A DNA stretch of 64,000 bases from Cohnella mopanensis (GTDB taxonomy: Bacteria; Bacillota; Bacilli; Paenibacillales; Paenibacillaceae), in contig NZ_JAKRWM010000006.1 of the NCBI RefSeq assembly GCF_022352055.1, positions 248,001-312,000 of the forward strand. Direction: 5' to 3'. The translations under genes and the position numbers were made by a program. Position 1 is the stretch's first letter, and each line of letters opens with the position of its first letter. The notes under the pieces are model-generated. The model was given only the letters and a program-made list of their open reading frames with translations. It was not told the DNA's origin and did no database searches. This document shows positions 42,098 to 50,777 of the stretch, in pieces.

Positions 42098-43147
42098 TTA
42101 AGCTCCTTCCTTCTCCAATTGCAGCAACTGGGAAGGATCGAGCACCAATCGGACCGCGCCTCCATCTTCCGAGCGGCGCGAACGTCCGTCGTTCAGAATA
42201 TCGATCGTTAACCGGACCCCTTCCGCTTGGACGAAATAACGAATAATATTACCGAGGACGTTCACCGATTCAATCGTCCCTTCCACGATGCGCTTATCCC
42301 CCTGCGTTCCCTCGCTATCCTCCGCATGCAGCGGAAGTAGCTTCACGGACTCCGGCCGCAATGCGAAGCTATCCGCCGAACCGACCCCTTGGCCGAACAG
42401 CCGAACGGCTTCCGTTCTGGCTAATACGTTATAGCTGCCCATGAACCGTGCGACGAATTCGGTGCGGGGAGTCGAATACAAGGCTTCCGGAGAGCCATCC
42501 TGCACGATATGCCCATTGTTCATGATGCAGATCCGATCGGATAACGTCAGCGCCTCTTCCTGGTCATGGGTAACGAAGATCGTCGTCATCTTCAACCTCT
42601 TCTGAATCTCGCGGATTTCCATTCTCAAGTTTTTACGGATTTTCGCGTCGAGCGCGCTGAGCGGCTCATCAAGGAGCAGAACCTTCGGCTGCACGGCTAG
42701 CGATCTCGCAAGCGCGACCCGCTGCTGTTGCCCGCCGGATAGGTGCTGCGGGAACGCATCCCTCTTATCCGCCAGATCAACCAGAGCTAGCAACTCCTCG
42801 CACCGTGTCTCTCTTTCCTTTTTGGCGACGCCTCTCATCTTAAGCCCGTATTCCATATTTTCGTAGACGGTTAAATTCGGGAACAAAGCATACGATTGAA
42901 AGACCATCCCCACCTCGCGACTGCGCGGCGGCAGGCTGGCGATATCTTTGCGCTCAAGAATAATTCGCCCGCCATCGGGCTCGGTCAGACCTGCGATACA
43001 ACGTAATAGCGTGCTTTTCCCGCAACCTGAAGGCCCTAACAGAGTGACGAGCTCGCCCTCTTGTATCGTTAGATCCACATTGTTCAACACGGTCGAAGCC
43101 CCGAACGTCTTCCGTATGCCCTGAAGCTCCAAGTACGACGTATTCAT
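42098..43147 (-). CDS. ABC transporter ATPase (PotA/CysA class)
   Basis: A 349-residue importer ATPase. Walker A is GPSGCGKST, the signature LSGGQQQR, Walker B LLLDEPLSALD and the switch His lies in FVTHDQEEAL. A C-terminal TOBE domain (about 240-345) follows. Its start overlaps the upstream permease stop by four bases. It powers the two adjacent permeases. The class includes spermidine, iron(III), phosphonate and glycerol-phosphoester importers. Confidence 0.94.
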   Translation of the reverse strand: MNTSYLELQGIRKTFGASTVLNNVDLTIQEGELVTLLGPSGCGKSTLLRCIAGLTEPDGGRIILERKDIASLPPRSREVGMVFQSYALFPNLTVYENMEYGLKMRGVAKKERETRCEELLALVDLADKRDAFPQHLSGGQQQRVALARSLAVQPKVLLLDEPLSALDAKIRKNLRMEIREIQKRLKMTTIFVTHDQEEALTLSDRICIMNNGHIVQDGSPEALYSTPRTEFVARFMGSYNVLARTEAVRLFGQGVGSADSFALRPESVKLLPLHAEDSEGTQGDKRIVEGTIESVNVLGNIIRYFVQAEGVRLTIDILNDGRSRRSEDGGAVRLVLDPSQLLQLEKEGA

Positions 43148-43947
43148 CTCTCCACCTCCCTGTTCATTTTCTTGCCTAACTTCATCAATATCGTAGACAT
43201 GACCAGAATGAATAAGAAATAAGAAATTGCGATCGCGCTTGCCAGATGCCCGCTTTCCCCGACCCGTTGGTACAAATACACTTGAATCGTCTGAATATGG
43301 CCGCCGACCAGCATATTCGTAAGCACGAACTCGCCGAACAGGACGGAGAAACTAAGCAACGTCGAGATGATCACGCCCGGCCAAATATTCGGCAGAATGA
43401 TCGTCACGAACGCTCTCATCCGAGAAGCCCCGAGCAATTCCGCGGCATTAAGCAGCTCAACCGCCGAGACGGTAAGCAAGCTGTTGCGGATCCCCTGGTA
43501 CATATAAGGGAGCACGACGACGAAGTAAGCTCCAATCAAGATATAAGCCGTTCCGGCAATATTGATCGGACCCGAAGAATAGGTACGGATAAGCCCGACA
43601 GCAGCCACGACTCCGGGAACGGCATACGGCAGCACGACTAACCCTTTCATGAACGTTTCCCATTTCGGCAAGTACACCGTGATGACGAATACGGCAGGCA
43701 ACATCACCGCGAGGCTTAATGCGATGCTGATAAGACAGAGATATAGAGACGTCCATAACGCTTCGAGAAACCGGATATCCTTGAACATCTCCCGGATCCA
43801 TTCCAATGTCCAGCTCTCGGGAAGAACCGTTGTCTGCCACTCCTTGGCGAATCCATATAGGAAGGTGGCGAGCAGCGGAAGCAGCAAGTAGATCATGAGC
43901 AACAACATAAGCGTCCGATGCGTCCAGCTTGATCTGGATTTGATCAT
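43144..43947 (-). CDS. ABC transporter permease (second)
   Basis: A 267-residue permease with six helices. The EAA-type loop reads LLNAAELLGASRMRAFVTIILP. It overlaps both neighbouring genes by four bases, so the permease-permease-ATPase block is translationally coupled. It resembles the PotC/PhnV group. Confidence 0.93.
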   Translation of the reverse strand: MIKSRSSWTHRTLMLLLMIYLLLPLLATFLYGFAKEWQTTVLPESWTLEWIREMFKDIRFLEALWTSLYLCLISIALSLAVMLPAVFVITVYLPKWETFMKGLVVLPYAVPGVVAAVGLIRTYSSGPINIAGTAYILIGAYFVVVLPYMYQGIRNSLLTVSAVELLNAAELLGASRMRAFVTIILPNIWPGVIISTLLSFSVLFGEFVLTNMLVGGHIQTIQVYLYQRVGESGHLASAIAISYFLFILVMSTILMKLGKKMNREVER

Positions 43948-44873
43948 GGATTCACCCCCTCTTGGACTGCATCGCCTTGCCGCCGACCGCGGGACCGGGA
44001 ACGCTTGAGGTTCGGATTGGATGCATAGGAGGCGGTAAATTGCTGCGAGCGCTTAGACATTTTATGGTTGAGGACGACAGCCAGCAACGTTGATAATGCC
44101 AGCAGTACCGCTAACGCGCTGCCGAGCTCCGGTTGGTTCACGACATCTCCCGCTACCAAGGAGCCAATCCGGATCGCCAGCAAATTGTAATTGCCGCCGA
44201 CGAGCGCATATGCCGTTGCATACGCTCCCATGGCATTCGCGAACAAGATACCGAGCGTTCCGAATATCGCCGGAGTCAGCATAGGCAGCCCGACGGTTCT
44301 CCAGAACTGCCATCTGCTAGCGCCGAGTAACGCCGCCGCTTCCCGCCATTGATCTCGAATTCCGTAGAAGGAAGGATACAATAACAGCAACGCGAGCGGC
44401 ACTTGAAAATAGACGTAAACGAGTACAAGCCCCGTCCAGCTGTACAAGTTGAAACCGGAGAAAATATCCCAGCCCCACTGCTTGAACAGAAGGGTGAACA
44501 CCCCGTTATTGCCCAGCAAAATAATATAAGCGAAGGCGAGCGGAACGCCGGCGAAATTCGAGGTCATGTTGGATAGCATAAGCAGCCTGTCCCTGATCCT
44601 TGGCGTAAATCGGGTAATCGAATACGCGCAGAGAAGCCCGACGATAATCCCGATCAAGCTAGAGTAAACCGCGATCAGCAAGCTATTCTTGATCGCCTTC
44701 AAATAATAGGCGCTGTGAAAGATTTTATCGTAGTGGGCGAACGTAAAACCCGAAGCGCCCGACTTGCTTATACTTCCCGTGAGCATAGACAGGAGCGGCG
44801 CGAATTGGAATGCCAGCACCATCAGAGCGAAGGGAACCAATCCGAGCAGCATCCAGCGGTTTCTAGCCTTCAT
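43944..44873 (-). CDS. ABC transporter permease (first)
   Basis: A 309-residue permease with six helices and a basic C-terminal tail (RSRSRGRRQG). The EAA-type loop reads WREAAALLGASRWQFWRTVGLP. The ATG at 44873, ten bases after AGGAG, is preferred to the GTG at 44882, which abuts that site. It is the partner of the next permease (PotB/PhnU group). Confidence 0.92.
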   Translation of the reverse strand: MKARNRWMLLGLVPFALMVLAFQFAPLLSMLTGSISKSGASGFTFAHYDKIFHSAYYLKAIKNSLLIAVYSSLIGIIVGLLCAYSITRFTPRIRDRLLMLSNMTSNFAGVPLAFAYIILLGNNGVFTLLFKQWGWDIFSGFNLYSWTGLVLVYVYFQVPLALLLLYPSFYGIRDQWREAAALLGASRWQFWRTVGLPMLTPAIFGTLGILFANAMGAYATAYALVGGNYNLLAIRIGSLVAGDVVNQPELGSALAVLLALSTLLAVVLNHKMSKRSQQFTASYASNPNLKRSRSRGRRQGDAVQEGVNP

Positions 44874-44904
44874 GCCTTCCACTCTCCTATGGCGGTATTA
44901 AAAC

Positions 44905-44935
44905 GGGCGCCCTCGCCACGCGGACGAAGGCGCCC
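44905..44935 (-). terminator. Hairpin between binding-protein and permease genes
   Basis: GGGCGCC and its complement flank a 17-base loop, with CGTTTTAA after it on the minus strand. Such hairpins often keep binding-protein mRNA more abundant than permease mRNA, by partial termination or by blocking decay. Confidence 0.6.
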
Positions 44936-44972
44936 CATTGCTGCTATCCATGCCGCATCAAGCGGCAATCGG

Positions 44973-46076
44973 TTAATTGATATGGACGAGAACGCGCTCC
45001 TGCCATTGTTCCGGAATGCTCTTAGCCGTATCTTCCCATACCTTGTAATCGCCGACCGGCTTCGCGTTCGCGTAATCTTCCTTCGGCAACAGCTTCGCCG
45101 CTACGTCGTCCGGAAGCTTCACGCTGTCTCTGATCGGTCTGGCATAACCTTTAGCTAAATTGATCTGTCCCGCGTCGCTAAGAATGTATTCCCGCGTCAG
45201 CTTAGCCGCGTTAGGGTGCGGAGCGTATTTGTTAATGATCGTCGCGTATCCGCTGACGACGCTGCCTTCTTTCGGAATCGTTACCGCATACTGATCCTTG
45301 CCAAGCTGATCTCTATAGTTAAGAGCGTTGAAGTCCCATAGTAGAGTGACTTCGACTTCGCCCTTCTCGATATTAGCGAGCGATGCTTCTACGTTAGCGA
45401 TTCTGTTGTTCTTCGCCAGATCCTCGAAGAACGCAAGTCCGGGCTCGATATTCGACTCGTCACCGCCGAAAGCCATCGCGGCGGCCAATACGGCCATTTG
45501 CGCTTGAGCGGCTTTCGTCACGTCTCCCGTAACGATTTTATAATTGCCATTCTTCAGATCTTCCCAGCTTTGCGGCGGGTTGGCTACGAGCTTCTTATTC
45601 GTAAGGAATGCGATTGTCCCTTGATAGCCGATCAACCAATGTCCGTCTTTGTCTTTTGCCCAAGCGGGAATTTCGTCCCAGTGCGAAGTTTTATACGGTT
45701 GAGTGACGCCTTTCGCGATCGCTACGGAACCGAACGCAATGCCGACATCGCCAATATCCGCCGTCGGTTTATCCTTCTCCGCATCGAACTTGGCAATTTC
45801 CTCCGCGCTCGACATATCGGTGTCGGTATGGGAAAGTCCGTACTTGGATTGAATATCCTCCCACGTGCCTTTCCAGTTCGCCCAAGAGTCCGGCATGCCG
45901 ACGCTGACGACGGAGCCCTCTTCTTTCGCTTTCGCTTCGATTTCGGTTAAGGATAATTCCTTGGCATCCGAACTATTCGCTTTATTATTGTTTCCGCCTC
46001 CACAAGCAGCAAGCAGCACGACGAGTAATGTAAGGATCAGCCCGACGGCAAGCTCTTTCTTCAACCGATTTTTCAT
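44973..46076 (-). CDS. ABC transporter substrate-binding lipoprotein
   Basis: A 367-residue extracellular binding protein of the iron/thiamine/phosphonate-type cluster (SBP_bac_6-like). A signal sequence with lipobox LLAAC is followed by a Gly/Asn linker. The core includes GSVVSVGMPDSWANWKGTW, DIGDVGIAFG and an inter-lobe region LLWDFNALNYRD. It is the first gene of the operon with two permeases, ATPase, DeoR regulator and two phosphoesterases. A phosphorylated or phosphonate substrate is inferred from these partners. Confidence 0.92.
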   Translation of the reverse strand: MKNRLKKELAVGLILTLLVVLLAACGGGNNNKANSSDAKELSLTEIEAKAKEEGSVVSVGMPDSWANWKGTWEDIQSKYGLSHTDTDMSSAEEIAKFDAEKDKPTADIGDVGIAFGSVAIAKGVTQPYKTSHWDEIPAWAKDKDGHWLIGYQGTIAFLTNKKLVANPPQSWEDLKNGNYKIVTGDVTKAAQAQMAVLAAAMAFGGDESNIEPGLAFFEDLAKNNRIANVEASLANIEKGEVEVTLLWDFNALNYRDQLGKDQYAVTIPKEGSVVSGYATIINKYAPHPNAAKLTREYILSDAGQINLAKGYARPIRDSVKLPDDVAAKLLPKEDYANAKPVGDYKVWEDTAKSIPEQWQERVLVHIN

Positions 46077-46149
46077 GATTCCCTTTTCCTCCCATGTGGT
46101 TTTTTGTGGGGTGTCTCTTTAGTCTTGTTGTATTCTACCCTTCACAACT

Positions 46150-46164
46150 ATAGAACTGTTCTAT
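46150..46164. promoter_or_regulatory. Perfect palindrome upstream of the ABC/phosphoesterase operon
   Basis: ATAGAAC-T-GTTCTAT lies 74 bp upstream of the binding-protein start. A minus-strand -10-like TAGAAT lies about 20 bp closer to the gene. It is a candidate operator for the DeoR-family protein of the operon. Confidence 0.5.
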
Positions 46165-46284
46165 TTCCGAGGAATTAACCGGGATGATATAGTTTGTAAA
46201 AAAAGATACGGTGACGGAGGAAAAAGATAGTTGCCGATCCCCATCTTACTGCGCCGATTCTCTACGTCCGCCAAGGGAACTGTC

Positions 46285-46480
46285 GCGCTTAACGTTATGG
46301 GATCACCTTATTTGTGCGCATGACGATGACTTCGACTGAAATAGCGTTACGCAATAACGCTATTTCTGAGGTTCGGTCTATTGGGAGAGGACATAGCGAT
46401 AATAACGTTGCCGGATCGTCTTATTCATTCGGTTGGCGACGATTCCATTAAAAATAAGACTCCTACATAACGCTATTGCC
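46285..46480. repeat. Degenerate repeats with TAACG(C/T)TAT core
   Basis: TAACGTTAT-like or TAACGCTATT cores occur at 46290, 46355, 46403 and 46468 (steps of 65, 48 and 65 bp). One forms a strong hairpin, AAATAGCGTTA and TAACGCTATTT around CGCAA (46339-46365). No gene is visible between 46077 and 46664. This locus does not show the 51-bp period of the other arrays. Confidence 0.5.
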
Positions 46481-46511
46481 GACGGAACTCAGTTGGGGAG
46501 CATAGCAAAAC

Positions 46512-46542
46512 ACAAAAAAGAAGAGCGCCCGATCGGCGCTCT
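46512..46542 (-). terminator. Terminator of the RNase H gene
   Basis: AGAGCGC and GCGCTCT flank a 7-base loop, followed by TTCTTTTTTG on the minus strand. It lies about 120 bp beyond the RNase H stop. Confidence 0.75.
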
Positions 46543-46664
46543 CCCTCTAACTCTTATAGTCGTGGTATATTTCCTTAATCTCATATTGTTCTCCCGTGTT
46601 GTGGAATACGACCGCGAAAGTATCAAACTAATTAGGTAAAATATATCACTAAAGAGAAACGATC

Positions 46665-47312
46665 TCACTTCCGCCCATAGTCGGCTTTAATCTCGCCCCA
46701 TTGTTTCGTCTGCCATTTAACAACCTTGTTCGAGTACTTGTTCGTCTTCAGCCAGAGAACAGCTCGGTCCACCAAATCCCAAATTTCCCTAGTCGACTCG
46801 TCTCGCACCAACGTCGACGACACTTCCTTCTGCTTCACCCATTTCAAAGCGTTAACCGAATCGCTGTAGACGGTCTTGTCGCTGCCAATCTTCTGCAAAT
46901 AAGCGAGACCGTGAACGATGGCGAGAAACTCCCCGAGGTTGTTCGTCCCTTTGCGAATAGGCCCCACGGAGAAAATGACTGCGCCCGTCTGCGTATCCAC
47001 GCCTTTATATTCGACCGGTCCCGGATTTCCGCTAGTCCCTACGTCGACGGAGATACTGTTATAGTCGATTTCCTCCGTCGTCTCAACCCCAGTCGACCTA
47101 GGCTTGAAGCTCCCCCCGGAGCTAGCTGTTTTCCCGCTTCCCCAGTGTTTCTTCCAACCCTCTTTATAAGCCAGTTCAGCAGCGGCCTTCGTCTCGTAGG
47201 ACTTAAACTTCGCTTCGTCGAACTTATTGATTTGTTCTTGGCAATCCGCCCAGTTCGCATAGACACCGGGTTTTCTGCCGACCCATACCACGTAATGTTT
47301 TTGCTTAGACAT
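46665..47312 (-). CDS. Ribonuclease HI with N-terminal viroplasmin domain
   Basis: A 215-residue enzyme that cuts RNA in RNA-DNA hybrids. The N-terminal 45 residues are a viroplasmin/caulimovirus-like RNA-DNA hybrid-binding domain (YVVWVGRKPGVYANWADCQEQI). After a Ser/Gly linker comes the RNase H domain: first acidic residue in ISVDVGTSGNPG, Glu in NLGEFLAIVHGL, and Asp in VYSDSVNALKWV. The family is called ribonuclease H1 N-terminal domain-containing or YpeP-like in Bacillus relatives. Confidence 0.93.
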   Translation of the reverse strand: MSKQKHYVVWVGRKPGVYANWADCQEQINKFDEAKFKSYETKAAAELAYKEGWKKHWGSGKTASSGGSFKPRSTGVETTEEIDYNSISVDVGTSGNPGPVEYKGVDTQTGAVIFSVGPIRKGTNNLGEFLAIVHGLAYLQKIGSDKTVYSDSVNALKWVKQKEVSSTLVRDESTREIWDLVDRAVLWLKTNKYSNKVVKWQTKQWGEIKADYGRK

Positions 47313-47360
47313 CTATTGGTTACCTCTTTCATTCGGAATGACTATTCCTTTATCCCTAAT

Positions 47361-48686
47361 CTAGTAAAGCAATAATAACTCCGTCAAACAAGTATCTTCG
47401 TATTTGGTGCCCGGATACGCGTCGAGCAACGTCAGCTTGATCGTCTTTACTTCGCCCTCGTAATAATCCAATTTATCGGATAGCAAATACAAGTTGCCAT
47501 CCGCTACCGCCTTGGCGTTAAACGGCTTATCCTCGAAATAAACTTCTCTGGTAATCCACTGGTAATCCTTATCAGGAGAATATCGAATTAAGCTTTCTAC
47601 GCGCATTGACTTCACCCTGGCATTATTCCGGTAAGTTTCCTTGCTCTTCAAATATCCGTTCATTAGCCTCAATTCCGATAGACTCGTATTCTTCTTCAAT
47701 TCTATCGTGATCTTCTGACCGATTCCCAGCCCCTTAGCCCCTTCCGCCCATGCCGTAGATAAGCTTCTATCCAGCAGCTTGCTCGCATCGTAACTTTTCC
47801 CCAGCTCGGAGGAAGCTTTAATGCTCGAAACGAGCTTCGAGGAGATGCGATTAGAACTGATCTTCTTGGATTTCAAGTAGTCCTCGTATTCGTATTGAAA
47901 TTTGATTTCACCGAGAGACTTCAAATCCGCTTGCTTAAGCTCGACTTTGAAAATCCCCTCCGGCAAAGCTTGTCCATACGGCAACGTAAGCTTCCGCAGG
48001 GAACCGCCTTTCTTAACGATGTCGCGATAATCGAACGTGATATTCAGCTTATCCACTTTCCCGTCTCCCCAGTACCCGGCAGGCGTAAGATCGTAGCTGA
48101 ATTTCCGTTCCCCAATCTGATCGAGTACGCTGTAGGGATCCATCCAATTCACGTAACCGGCATTAACCGCATAACTAACCTTAATAACCTTCGTTTCATT
48201 TTTTGCGAAAGAGATATTCGTTTTATACACTCTACTAGCCTTCTGAACAATATACTCATCATCTATGATTTTATTAATGGACGCTGTAATCAATTCATTC
48301 GTGACATTAAGAGATTGGTTGCCGTCCAGAATCCGAAACCCGCTTGCCTTATAATCGCAGTTCGGTTCGCAGCCGTACTCCTGTTCATAATAATCCACGG
48401 GAAAGGCAAAGGCCACTTGGTCTGCCTTGCCGTGATTCGTAAGCGTATAAGCAACGTTGATCTGCACCCGATCGCCAACGATCACGAAGCTCAGATCCTC
48501 CGCGGTCAAAGTCACGTTCTTCTTCTGTACAAAATGAATGCCGCCCCCAGTGACATTAGGCACCGTATCCGATGGTCCTCCATTCGCGAGCGCATTCCCG
48601 CCAACCGACGAGACGCAAATCACCGCTATTAACAAGACTCTAGCGATTCTCTTCCTTAACTCGCCTAACGCGCCGAAACTCCCCAT
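47361..48686 (-). CDS. Secreted protein with DUF4424-like region and discoidin/NADase-type glycan-binding C-terminus
   Basis: A 441-residue exported protein. The chosen start is the ATG at 48686, 11 bases after GGAGG, followed by a signal peptide (RIARVLLIAVICVSSVGGNA). The N-terminal half (about 60-290) is strand-rich, with FAFPVDYYEQEYGCEPNC, and resembles DUF4424-type sequences. The C-terminal third (about 320-440) looks like the discoidin-type domain found with secreted NAD glycohydrolases (SKLLDRSLSTAWAEGAKGLG, CLTELLLLY). No NADase catalytic domain is present. It may bind glycans or wall polymers. Confidence 0.8.
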   Translation of the reverse strand: MGSFGALGELRKRIARVLLIAVICVSSVGGNALANGGPSDTVPNVTGGGIHFVQKKNVTLTAEDLSFVIVGDRVQINVAYTLTNHGKADQVAFAFPVDYYEQEYGCEPNCDYKASGFRILDGNQSLNVTNELITASINKIIDDEYIVQKASRVYKTNISFAKNETKVIKVSYAVNAGYVNWMDPYSVLDQIGERKFSYDLTPAGYWGDGKVDKLNITFDYRDIVKKGGSLRKLTLPYGQALPEGIFKVELKQADLKSLGEIKFQYEYEDYLKSKKISSNRISSKLVSSIKASSELGKSYDASKLLDRSLSTAWAEGAKGLGIGQKITIELKKNTSLSELRLMNGYLKSKETYRNNARVKSMRVESLIRYSPDKDYQWITREVYFEDKPFNAKAVADGNLYLLSDKLDYYEGEVKTIKLTLLDAYPGTKYEDTCLTELLLLY

Positions 48687-48778
48687 CGCATGCACAACCT
48701 CCGCTTTACATAAAAAGGATGTAAACCCATAACTCCCTGAATCTATCATATAATATCGCGCAACGAAAGGGGCACAGC

Positions 48779-48802
48779 GAAAAGGCACCCCTTAGGGTGC
48801 CT
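48779..48802 (-). terminator. Terminator of the aldo-keto reductase gene
   Basis: AGGCACCC-CTTA-GGGTGCCT is followed by TTTTC on the minus strand, about 55 bp beyond the stop codon. Confidence 0.75.
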
Positions 48803-48857
48803 CGATTGACTTGAATTGACCTTTTTTGGCCTTCGTGCCCCGTGTGCCTGATAATCC

Positions 48858-49847
48858 TTACTTCAAAATTTCGTCAATACGAGCCAATTCCTCGCCGGAG
48901 AAGTTCGGATGGCGCAGCGCGGCAACCGCATCTTCAATCTGGCCGACTTTGCTCGCTCCGATCAAGGCCGATGTCACTCGCCCGCCTCGCAGCACCCAGG
49001 CCAGCGCCATCTGAGACAGCTTCTGCCCTCTCTCCGCCGCGAGCTCGTTCAGCAACCGGACTTTGCCGAGAGTCTGCTCGGTCAGCTCTTCCGGCCTCAG
49101 GAATACGCTCGGACCTGCCGCTCTCGAATCCGGCGCGATTCCGTTCAAGTAACGATCGGTAAGGATGCCCTTATGCAGCGGGGAGAAAGCGATCGAGCCG
49201 ATGCCTTCTTCATCCAGCACATCAAGCAGCCCGTTCTCGGGACCCCGCGTTAACATCGAATATTGAGGCTGATGAATCAAACACGGCGTTCCTAGGCGTT
49301 TTAAGATCTTAGAAGCTTCTTTCGTCTGCTCCGGGGAATAATTCGACAACCCGACATACAGCGCTTTCCCTTGGCGCACGATCAGATCAAGCGCCGCCAT
49401 CGTCTCTTCAAGAGGCGTATCCGTATCGGGACGGTGATGATAATAGATGTCGACATAATCAAGATCAAGCCGCTTCAAGCTCTGATCTAGACTGGAAACG
49501 AGGCTTTTCTTGGAGCCCCATTCTCCGTAAGGGCCCGGCCACATATAATAACCCGCCTTGGTCGATATAATCATCTCGTCACGGTAAGCCGAGAAGTCCG
49601 CCTTCAGAATGCTGCCGAACGTCGTTTCAGCCGATCCCGGAGGAGGCCCATAGTTGTTCGCCAAGTCAAAGTGGGTTATGCCAAGGTCGAATGCCCTTCT
49701 GATCATCGCCCTGCCATTCTCGAAAGTATCGATTCCTCCGAAGTTGTGCCACAAGCCAAGCGAAATGGCTGGCAGCTTCAAGCCGCTTCGCCCGCTGCGA
49801 TGATATGTCATCATGTCGTATCGTTGTGAATCCGCTGAATAAGTCAT
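48858..49847 (-). CDS. Aldo-keto reductase, L-glyceraldehyde 3-phosphate reductase (YghZ) type
   Basis: A 329-residue NADPH-dependent reductase. Start ATG 49847 follows GAGGAGGAG. The fold is an (alpha/beta)8 barrel. Catalytic residues can be placed: Asp and Tyr in FDLANNYGPPPGSAE, Lys in IISTKAGYYMWPGPYG and His in DIYYHHRPD. The WPGPYGEWGSKK segment is characteristic of the YghZ/Gpr subgroup, which reduces L-glyceraldehyde 3-phosphate and methylglyoxal. It is followed by its own terminator. Confidence 0.94.
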   Translation of the reverse strand: MTYSADSQRYDMMTYHRSGRSGLKLPAISLGLWHNFGGIDTFENGRAMIRRAFDLGITHFDLANNYGPPPGSAETTFGSILKADFSAYRDEMIISTKAGYYMWPGPYGEWGSKKSLVSSLDQSLKRLDLDYVDIYYHHRPDTDTPLEETMAALDLIVRQGKALYVGLSNYSPEQTKEASKILKRLGTPCLIHQPQYSMLTRGPENGLLDVLDEEGIGSIAFSPLHKGILTDRYLNGIAPDSRAAGPSVFLRPEELTEQTLGKVRLLNELAAERGQKLSQMALAWVLRGGRVTSALIGASKVGQIEDAVAALRHPNFSGEELARIDEILK

Positions 49848-49940
49848 TCTAACTCCTCCTCGCAATCTAAATATACAAGAAGTGTATAAGAAAGACGAAG
49901 ACGAGCCTATATCATGAAGGGTGATAAATATGGATTAATG

Positions 49941-50777
49941 TCAGAATGGCTTGAAGTTCTTAGGAGACACCCCGCTGATTTTCTTAAACATCTTGGAAAA
50001 TTGCAGCGCATCCGGATAACCGACGGACCTGGCTACCTCTCCGACCGTATACTTCCCTTTGCCGAGCAATTCTCGGGCTTTGTCCATGCGATACTGAAGT
50101 AGATATTGTTGGGGAGGCACCCCTAACGCATTCTTGAAAATGACCGACAAATATTTACGATCCAGCCCTAAAGCCGACGCGAGCTGCTGAACCGAAAGAT
50201 CTTCCCCGTAGTGGGAATGGATGAATTCCATGCTTTGGTGGACGTACGTATCTTGTTTGGTCGGGCGATAATCCTCCCTTGCCTCCAAAGGAATAGCCCC
50301 CATAATGGAGGACATCAATTCATACAACGCCGCTTGCAGCCTTAGTCCGCAGCTGATCTCGTCGGACTGGATGTCCGTAAGCTTCTCATATAAACCCGGC
50401 ATGAGCTGCATATCCATCGGAAATACGGGCATCTCCGGGGTGAGCCCGGTTCGGGCAAGAATCGGAAGCGCTTGAGCGCCGTAGAAACCGACCCAGGAAT
50501 ACACCCACGGCTCTTCCCTATCTGCCTCGTAATAAGTCAAATAATGGGGATAGATCAAAAAGGCTTGTCCTGCGGAGAGCGTGTATTCCCGCTCCCCGAT
50601 GCGGACGAGACCTTTGCCTTGATGGATAAAATGAATTTTATAAACCTCTTTAACCCCCGGACCGACGGCATGGCCCGGCGCGCATTTCTCTTTGCCCCAG
50701 AATTGAAGGTAAAGATCCGGCTCATCCCTGAACGGTCGCTCCGGATTGTACTTGAAAATAGGAGTTCCGATTAACAT
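49941..50777 (-). CDS. AraC family transcriptional regulator
   Basis: A 278-residue regulator with an N-terminal AraC-type cupin arm (HFIHQGKGLVRIGEREYTLSAGQAFLIYP) and a C-terminal pair of helix-turn-helix motifs (SVQQLASALGLDRKYLSVIFK, TVGEVARSVGYPDALQFSKMFKK). Such proteins usually sense a sugar and activate nearby genes. Its start overlaps the end of the methionine aminopeptidase gene by seven bases, so the two are probably co-transcribed. The adjacent aldo-keto reductase is a possible target. Confidence 0.93.
   Translation of the reverse strand: MLIGTPIFKYNPERPFRDEPDLYLQFWGKEKCAPGHAVGPGVKEVYKIHFIHQGKGLVRIGEREYTLSAGQAFLIYPHYLTYYEADREEPWVYSWVGFYGAQALPILARTGLTPEMPVFPMDMQLMPGLYEKLTDIQSDEISCGLRLQAALYELMSSIMGAIPLEAREDYRPTKQDTYVHQSMEFIHSHYGEDLSVQQLASALGLDRKYLSVIFKNALGVPPQQYLLQYRMDKARELLGKGKYTVGEVARSVGYPDALQFSKMFKKISGVSPKNFKPF

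Noticed and set aside
47895..48632. A 245-codon plus-strand frame opposite the discoidin-type secreted protein
   Set aside because: The opposite strand has signal peptide and domain-like sequence, and this frame has neither motif nor start signal.
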